A stretch of 9,708 bases of DNA from Erysipelotrichia bacterium (lineage in GTDB: Bacteria; Bacillota_I; Bacilli_A; Erysipelotrichales; Erysipelotrichaceae). Both the position numbers and the translations under genes were made by a program. Below the pieces are notes generated by a model. It worked only from the letters and a program-made list of their open reading frames with translations, had not been told where the DNA came from and did no database searches. Shown here piece by piece: positions 5,947-9,708 of the stretch; the stretch's first letter is position 1; each line of letters opens with the position of its first letter. The stretch covers positions 1 through 9,708 of the forward strand of contig SAAR01000121.1 of NCBI GenBank assembly GCA_009916335.1. Direction: 5' to 3'.

Positions 5947-7217
5947 TGAAAGTAAAAGTTTTCCCTTCTAAAGTAGCAGGAGAAGTGATGATTCCCCCTT
6001 CTAAAAGTATGTCCCATCGTGCCATTATCTGTGCATCATTAGCTGATGGGAAATCCATCATTGATAATGTAGCATACAGCGATGACATTAAAATCACGAT
6101 TGAGGGAATGAAACACTTAGGTGCACATATTGTATGTGAAGAAAATCGTGTCATCATTCAAGGAATCAAGGATTTTACAAAACTACAAACAAATGAAATA
6201 TTTTGTAATGAATCAGGCTCAACCCTACGTTTCTTTATTCCTATTTTCTCTTTATGTGAACAAATGATACACTTTACTGGTCGAAATCGTTTATTGAAAA
6301 GACCACAAACTATTTATGAAGAAATATTTAAAGCACAAGGTATTACCTATGTACAAGATGATGAAAAAATTACAATTCAGGGAAAATTAAAACCTGCACA
6401 TTATACATTGAACGGTGATGTCAGTTCACAGTTTATCTCAGGTTTATTGTTTACTCTACCTTTGTTAGATGGGGATTCTACCATTCATATCAAAGAACCA
6501 TTTGAATCCAAAAGCTATGTTGATTTAACTTTACAAATGTTGCATCATTATGGTATTAATGCACAATATAGCGATGCTAATACATTATATGTAGCTGGTA
6601 ATCAACGCTATCAACCACATGACTATACCATTGAGGGTGATTATTCACAACTGGCTTTCTTTGCTGTATTAGCTGCCATTAACAACGATTTAACTCTATT
6701 AGGGGTACGTCATGATAGCTTACAAGGAGATAAACAAATTATTAACATCTTAAAACAGGCAGGAGCAAACATTCATGAAATTGAAAATGGATATTATATT
6801 AAACAATCCTCTTTAATCGGTTGTAATATTGATTTGAAAGATTGTCCTGATTTAGGTCCTATCTTAAATGTAATGGCTATGTATGCACAAGGGAAAACAA
6901 CGATTTATAATGCACAACGTTTACGTTATAAAGAAAGTGATCGAATTGCAGCCATGGAAGAAGAATTAAAGAAATGTCATGTTGATATTCTTACAAGTGA
7001 AGGGGAGATTGTAATCAACGGCAACTCGCACTATGAGTGTGAGTCTATCTTAAATGGACATAAGGATCATCGTATTGTAATGAGTTTAAGTGTTGCTGCT
7101 ACTTTATTTAAACAAGCAATCATCATCGAAGAAGCACAAGCGATTAATAAGTCCTATCCTGCTTTCTTTGAAGATTTAATGAAGATTGGTGTAAAGGTGG
7201 AAGTGTTCGATGATTAA
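5946..7217 (+). CDS. aroA: EPSP synthase (3-phosphoshikimate 1-carboxyvinyltransferase)
   Basis: A 423-residue cytosolic enzyme that transfers the enolpyruvyl group of phosphoenolpyruvate to shikimate 3-phosphate, the product of the AroK domain encoded upstream. Signatures run in order: PPSKSMSHRA at 17-26 with K20, S21 and R25; CNESGSTLRF at 87-96; GDVSSQFISGLL at 157-168; the catalytic Asp in PDLGPILNV (D302); YKESDRIAAM at 328-337 with E330 and R333; HKDHRIVMSLSVA at 372-384; and INKSYPAFFEDL with K402. Length is normal. The NESGSTLRF block differs from the GNAGTAMRP of enteric enzymes, with Phe (F96) where E. coli has Pro101, beside the inhibitor site. GGGAGG at 5932-5937 precedes the start, which overlaps the previous stop by one base; the 3' end overlaps tyrA by 8 bases, indicating coupled translation. 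Confidence 0.95.
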   Translation: MKVKVFPSKVAGEVMIPPSKSMSHRAIICASLADGKSIIDNVAYSDDIKITIEGMKHLGAHIVCEENRVIIQGIKDFTKLQTNEIFCNESGSTLRFFIPIFSLCEQMIHFTGRNRLLKRPQTIYEEIFKAQGITYVQDDEKITIQGKLKPAHYTLNGDVSSQFISGLLFTLPLLDGDSTIHIKEPFESKSYVDLTLQMLHHYGINAQYSDANTLYVAGNQRYQPHDYTIEGDYSQLAFFAVLAAINNDLTLLGVRHDSLQGDKQIINILKQAGANIHEIENGYYIKQSSLIGCNIDLKDCPDLGPILNVMAMYAQGKTTIYNAQRLRYKESDRIAAMEEELKKCHVDILTSEGEIVINGNSHYECESILNGHKDHRIVMSLSVAATLFKQAIIIEEAQAINKSYPAFFEDLMKIGVKVEVFDD

Positions 7218-8058
7218 AAAAGATACTAAATTTCTTATCGTTGGTTTAGGACTACTTGGAGGAAGTTATGCCTTAGGGCTTAAAAAAGAAGGCTATTTTG
7301 TATATGGAATCGCAAGACGAGAAGAAAGTATTGCCTATGCATTAGAACACAACATGATTGATCAAGGTAGTATTCATGTCGATGAAATGGTAAGTAATGC
7401 CGATGTAGTGATTTTTGGTTTATATCCGATGGACATGATTACTTGGATTGAGAAATATCAGCATTTATTCAAAACAAATGCAATCATTACAGATGTAAGT
7501 GGGGTAAAATGCAACATTGTTGAGAAAGTTCAATCCATCTTAAGAGAAGATGTAGAATTTATTTCTGCACACCCAATGGCAGGAAAAGAAACAAGTGGGA
7601 TTGAATATGCCAATATTGAAATGTTTAAAAATGCCAACTACATTATTACCCCTACACACAAAAATACACAGGCAGCAATCGACTTCTCACACGATTTAGC
7701 CTATACACTACATTTTAATCATATTGCTGTTTTGTCTTGTGAAGAACACGATCGTATGATTGCTTTCTTATCACAATTAACACATGTTGTTGCAGTAAGT
7801 TTAATGAATACACACGATAATGCTCATCTCGTAGAATATACAGGGGATTCCTTTCGTGATCTTACAAGGATTGCAAAGATTAATGAAACGATGTGGAGTG
7901 AATTATTCTTATTAAATAAAGAAATTCTTTTAGAAGAAATTGATGCTTTTATTACTTCTATCACTCATTTTAGAAACACTTTAGCAAATGAAGATATAGA
8001 AGAAATGAAACGTTTATTCATTCAATCAACAAAACGAAGAAAAAAATTTGATAAATAA
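7210..8058 (+). CDS. tyrA: Prephenate dehydrogenase
   Basis: A 282-residue enzyme that oxidatively decarboxylates prephenate to 4-hydroxyphenylpyruvate, committing carbon to tyrosine. The Rossmann loop GLGLLGGS lies at 12-19, followed by ITDVSGVK at 93-100, the catalytic-region SAHPMAGKE at 119-127 (H121), QLTH with H192, and SFRDLTRIA at 214-222 with R220. The end of the second strand reads YGIARREES; the acidic residue that usually selects NAD+ is replaced by Ala followed by two Arg (R36, R37), so NADP+ use is possible. No ACT domain follows the catalytic core, unlike longer Bacillus-type TyrA, and no chorismate mutase domain is fused. The gene overlaps aroA by 8 bases and is the last gene of the operon, followed immediately by a strong terminator. 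Identification as TyrA rather than arogenate dehydrogenase is by family only; substrate choice is not certain. Confidence 0.92.
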   Translation: MIKKDTKFLIVGLGLLGGSYALGLKKEGYFVYGIARREESIAYALEHNMIDQGSIHVDEMVSNADVVIFGLYPMDMITWIEKYQHLFKTNAIITDVSGVKCNIVEKVQSILREDVEFISAHPMAGKETSGIEYANIEMFKNANYIITPTHKNTQAAIDFSHDLAYTLHFNHIAVLSCEEHDRMIAFLSQLTHVVAVSLMNTHDNAHLVEYTGDSFRDLTRIAKINETMWSELFLLNKEILLEEIDAFITSITHFRNTLANEDIEEMKRLFIQSTKRRKKFDK

Positions 8059-8063
8059 AAAGT

Positions 8064-8091
8064 AGGACAGATAATACACGTTATTTGTCCT
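8064..8091 (+). terminator. Intrinsic terminator of the aromatic operon
   Basis: Starting five bases after the tyrA stop, AGGACAGATAAT (8064-8075) pairs over 12 positions, two of them G-U, with GTTATTTGTCCT (8080-8091) around an ACAC loop. TTTCTTATATTTTT follows. This is the strongest hairpin in the window and should end the operon transcript. Confidence 0.9.
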
Positions 8092-8115
8092 TTCTTATAT
8101 TTTTATGCATCTATG

Positions 8116-8139
8116 CACATTTTTATATATAAAAATGTG
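8116..8139. repeat. 24-bp perfect palindrome upstream of the ATPase gene
   Basis: The half-site CACATTTTTATA (8116-8127) is followed directly by its exact reverse complement TATAAAAATGTG (8128-8139), without spacer. It ends six bases before the candidate -35 box of the next gene. The core A(T/C)ATTTTTAT(A/G) also occurs at 8097-8107 and 8149-8159. A protein-binding operator is more likely than a terminator, because the stem has no loop and only four G-C pairs. Confidence 0.6.
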
Positions 8140-8144
8140 TTAAA

Positions 8145-8173
8145 TTGCATATTTTTATAAGTTGTGTCATAAT
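8145..8173 (+). promoter_or_regulatory. Candidate promoter of the ATPase gene
   Basis: CATAAT at 8168-8173 (one mismatch to the -10 consensus) is preceded by an extended TGT at 8165-8167. TTGCAT at 8145-8150 serves as the -35, with a 17-bp spacer. Transcription would start about 20 bases before the gene, near enough for the adjoining palindrome to control it. Confidence 0.6.
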
Positions 8174-8197
8174 ATACATAAGAAATGAGGTGAGTAC

Positions 8198-9520
8198 ATG
8201 GAAAGAAAAATCGAAAAAAGATTACTTGATTGGAAACAGCAGAAAAAACGAAAACCCTTATTGATTAAAGGGGCTAGACAAGTAGGAAAAACGTATAGTA
8301 TTAGAAAATTTGCAAAAAACCACTACCACGATGTAGCAGAAATCAATTTTGAACGTGATAGTAATTATGTTTCTCTATTTGAAAGAAGTAGAAAACCAGA
8401 AGATTTTTTGAATGAATTAAAAATCAACTTCATTAATATTCCCTTTGATGAACACACACTTCTATTTTTAGATGAAATTCAAGCATGCCCAAACGCCATT
8501 ACAGCATTAAAATTTATGGCAGAAGAATTTGCTTTTGATATTATCTGTTCTGGAAGTATGCTAGGTGTCGCCATAGCGAATACCTCCTCTTTTCCTGTTG
8601 GTTATGTTGAAACATGGGAAATGTACCCAATGAGCTTTTTAGAATTTCTATCTGCTTATCGTTTACCCCATGAAATCATGGAAATGATTAAACAACCACT
8701 AGACAAATTAGAAAGTATCCCTTTCACTTTACATGAACGTATGAACGAATTATTTACTACTTATATGATGATTGGTGGAATGCCTGAAGTGGTAGCCAAA
8801 TATATAGAAAGTAAATCTTTTAAAGAATGTCTGTTAATACAAAGACGAATTGTGAATGACTATTTAAACGACATGGCTAAATACGCTTATGCTAGCGACA
8901 AAATTAAAGCACGAGAATGCTTTTCTTCCATTTTTATGCAACTTGCTAAAGAAAATAAAAAATTTCAATATGGAGTCGTGAAAAAAGGATATAACGCTAG
9001 ATATTATGATACAAGTCTGCGTTGGTTAGCAGATAGTGGAACAATCCTTAAAGTGAATCGTTTATCACAAATCGCTAATCCATTAAGCTCCAATGTAGAA
9101 CTAAGTGTATTTAAAATCTATATGTCTGATGTAGGATTATTTATTTCACAACTAAGTGATGGTGATGTATTAAAAATCATCAATGGTGATTTAGGTATTT
9201 ATAAAGGTGTATTATACGAAAACATTGTCGCACAAACCTTTAAAAGAGCAGAAAAAAAATGTTATTATTATGAACCTAGTCAATTTTCTGAAATCGATTT
9301 TATTATTGAATACGAAGGAAACATAACGCCGATTGAAGTCAAAGCAGGAAAACATACAACCTCTAAAGCGTTTAACAACTTTGTGAATAAACACAATCCT
9401 AGTTTTGCATTTCGCTTTTCAGCCAAGAATGTCGATATTTCAAAAAATAATAATATTAAATATCTTCCTTTGTATTTACTTGAAAATGTACTAGAAAATG
9501 AAAAAGAAATTATTTTCTAA
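8198..9520 (+). CDS. AAA_14/DUF4143-type ATPase with PD-(D/E)XK-like C-terminus
   Basis: A 440-residue soluble protein of the widespread prokaryotic ATP-binding family with an AAA_14 domain followed by DUF4143. The N-terminal P-loop domain carries Walker A GARQVGKT at 25-32, Walker B LLFLDEIQ at 88-95, and a sensor-like CSGS at 117-120. A linker with GGMPEVV at 193-199 is typical of the family. The C-terminal part (about 335-410) contains LYENIVAQ with E341, SEIDFII with D367, and ITPIEVKAGK with E380 and K382, the arrangement of a PD-(D/E)XK nuclease-like fold. The biological role of the family is not settled; members are often strain-variable. GAGGTGAG at 8187-8194 supports the start. The gene has its own promoter region with a long palindrome and is separated from tyrA by a terminator, so it is not part of the aromatic operon. 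No terminator is evident after it. Confidence 0.85.
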   Translation: MERKIEKRLLDWKQQKKRKPLLIKGARQVGKTYSIRKFAKNHYHDVAEINFERDSNYVSLFERSRKPEDFLNELKINFINIPFDEHTLLFLDEIQACPNAITALKFMAEEFAFDIICSGSMLGVAIANTSSFPVGYVETWEMYPMSFLEFLSAYRLPHEIMEMIKQPLDKLESIPFTLHERMNELFTTYMMIGGMPEVVAKYIESKSFKECLLIQRRIVNDYLNDMAKYAYASDKIKARECFSSIFMQLAKENKKFQYGVVKKGYNARYYDTSLRWLADSGTILKVNRLSQIANPLSSNVELSVFKIYMSDVGLFISQLSDGDVLKIINGDLGIYKGVLYENIVAQTFKRAEKKCYYYEPSQFSEIDFIIEYEGNITPIEVKAGKHTTSKAFNNFVNKHNPSFAFRFSAKNVDISKNNNIKYLPLYLLENVLENEKEIIF

Positions 9521-9582
9521 ACTAAAAACAAAAATTACATGATCCATTTTTTATAATAACTGTATACTAACGAGGTGAAACT

Positions 9583-9708
9583 ATGAATCTAAGTTATCTA
9601 TCCTATTTTATCATTATTCTTATTGCCTTTTTACTCGCTTTATCGGCGAATTGGGCAATTTCTTATTTTGGTTTATCTTGTTTTGAGCAAATTATCTTTC
9701 ATTTAAAA
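9583..9708 (+). CDS. N-terminus of a membrane protein, possibly an LtaS-like sulfatase-family enzyme
   Basis: An open frame begins at 9583 and runs off the right edge, giving 42 residues. GAGGTGAAA at 9572-9580 is a good ribosome binding site, 2-6 bases from the start depending on which bases pair. Residues 7-30 form a hydrophobic segment (SYFIIILIAFLLALSANW and on), a likely first transmembrane helix or signal anchor. It is followed by FGLSCFEQIIFHLK. The motif F-E-Q-I-I-F-H-L after the first helix resembles the start of LtaS-like phosphoglycerol transferases/sulfatases of Firmicutes, which act outside the membrane on cell-envelope polymers. The catalytic domain is outside the window, so this is only a suggestion. 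TATACT at 9563-9568 and TATAAT at 9552-9557 are possible -10 boxes, but neither has a convincing -35. Confidence 0.55.
   Translation, partial: MNLSYLSYFIIILIAFLLALSANWAISYFGLSCFEQIIFHLK

Noticed and set aside
9521..9582. Possible terminator after the ATPase gene
   Set aside because: ATGATCCAT before T6 gives only a three-base-pair stem, too weak to support.

Overview
The window is AT-rich, with strong AAGGAG-type ribosome binding sites, tight gene spacing and proteins that look Firmicutes-like. I infer a low-GC Gram-positive host, possibly an Erysipelotrichia-like gut anaerobe; the class is a guess from general appearance and was not tested.

Layout. (1) Positions 1-1041: the 3' end of an unrecognised gene followed by an AbiEii-type nucleotidyltransferase toxin gene. 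This looks like a type IV toxin-antitoxin pair, somewhat richer in C/G-containing codons than the rest, and probably accessory. (2) 1042-1349: non-coding gap between convergent genes. (3) 1350-2111, minus strand: aroD, type I 3-dehydroquinate dehydratase, with all expected active-site residues. (4) 2112-2607: a divergent control region. It holds two adjacent perfect dyads, an AT palindrome, a good sigma-A-type promoter, a 16-residue leader peptide ending Phe-Tyr-Phe-Tyr-Asn, a small hairpin and an intrinsic terminator, all before the next gene. (5) 2608-8058: a five-gene operon, aroE-aroK fusion, two tandem DAHP synthases, aroA and tyrA, with overlapping or closely spaced genes, closed by a strong terminator. 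(6) 8092-8197: a promoter region with a 24-bp perfect palindrome. (7) 8198-9520: an AAA_14/DUF4143 ATPase. (8) 9583 to the end: the start of a membrane protein resembling LtaS-like sulfatases.

How they work together. The operon encodes pathway entry (DAHP synthase), shikimate dehydrogenase and kinase, EPSP synthase, and prephenate dehydrogenase on the tyrosine branch. AroD supplies dehydroshikimate from the divergent unit. aroB, aroC, pheA and chorismate mutase are not in the window and must be elsewhere if the pathway is complete.

The most notable feature is the leader. Its Phe/Tyr codons followed by a terminator imply that a Phe/Tyr-responsive transcription attenuator controls the operon, where a Firmicute would more usually be expected to use a T-box. 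A second control layer is suggested by the two DAHP synthases: both have the ferredoxin-like N-terminal regulatory domain, but they differ at the positions I recall as the tyrosine-binding residues of the Thermotoga enzyme.
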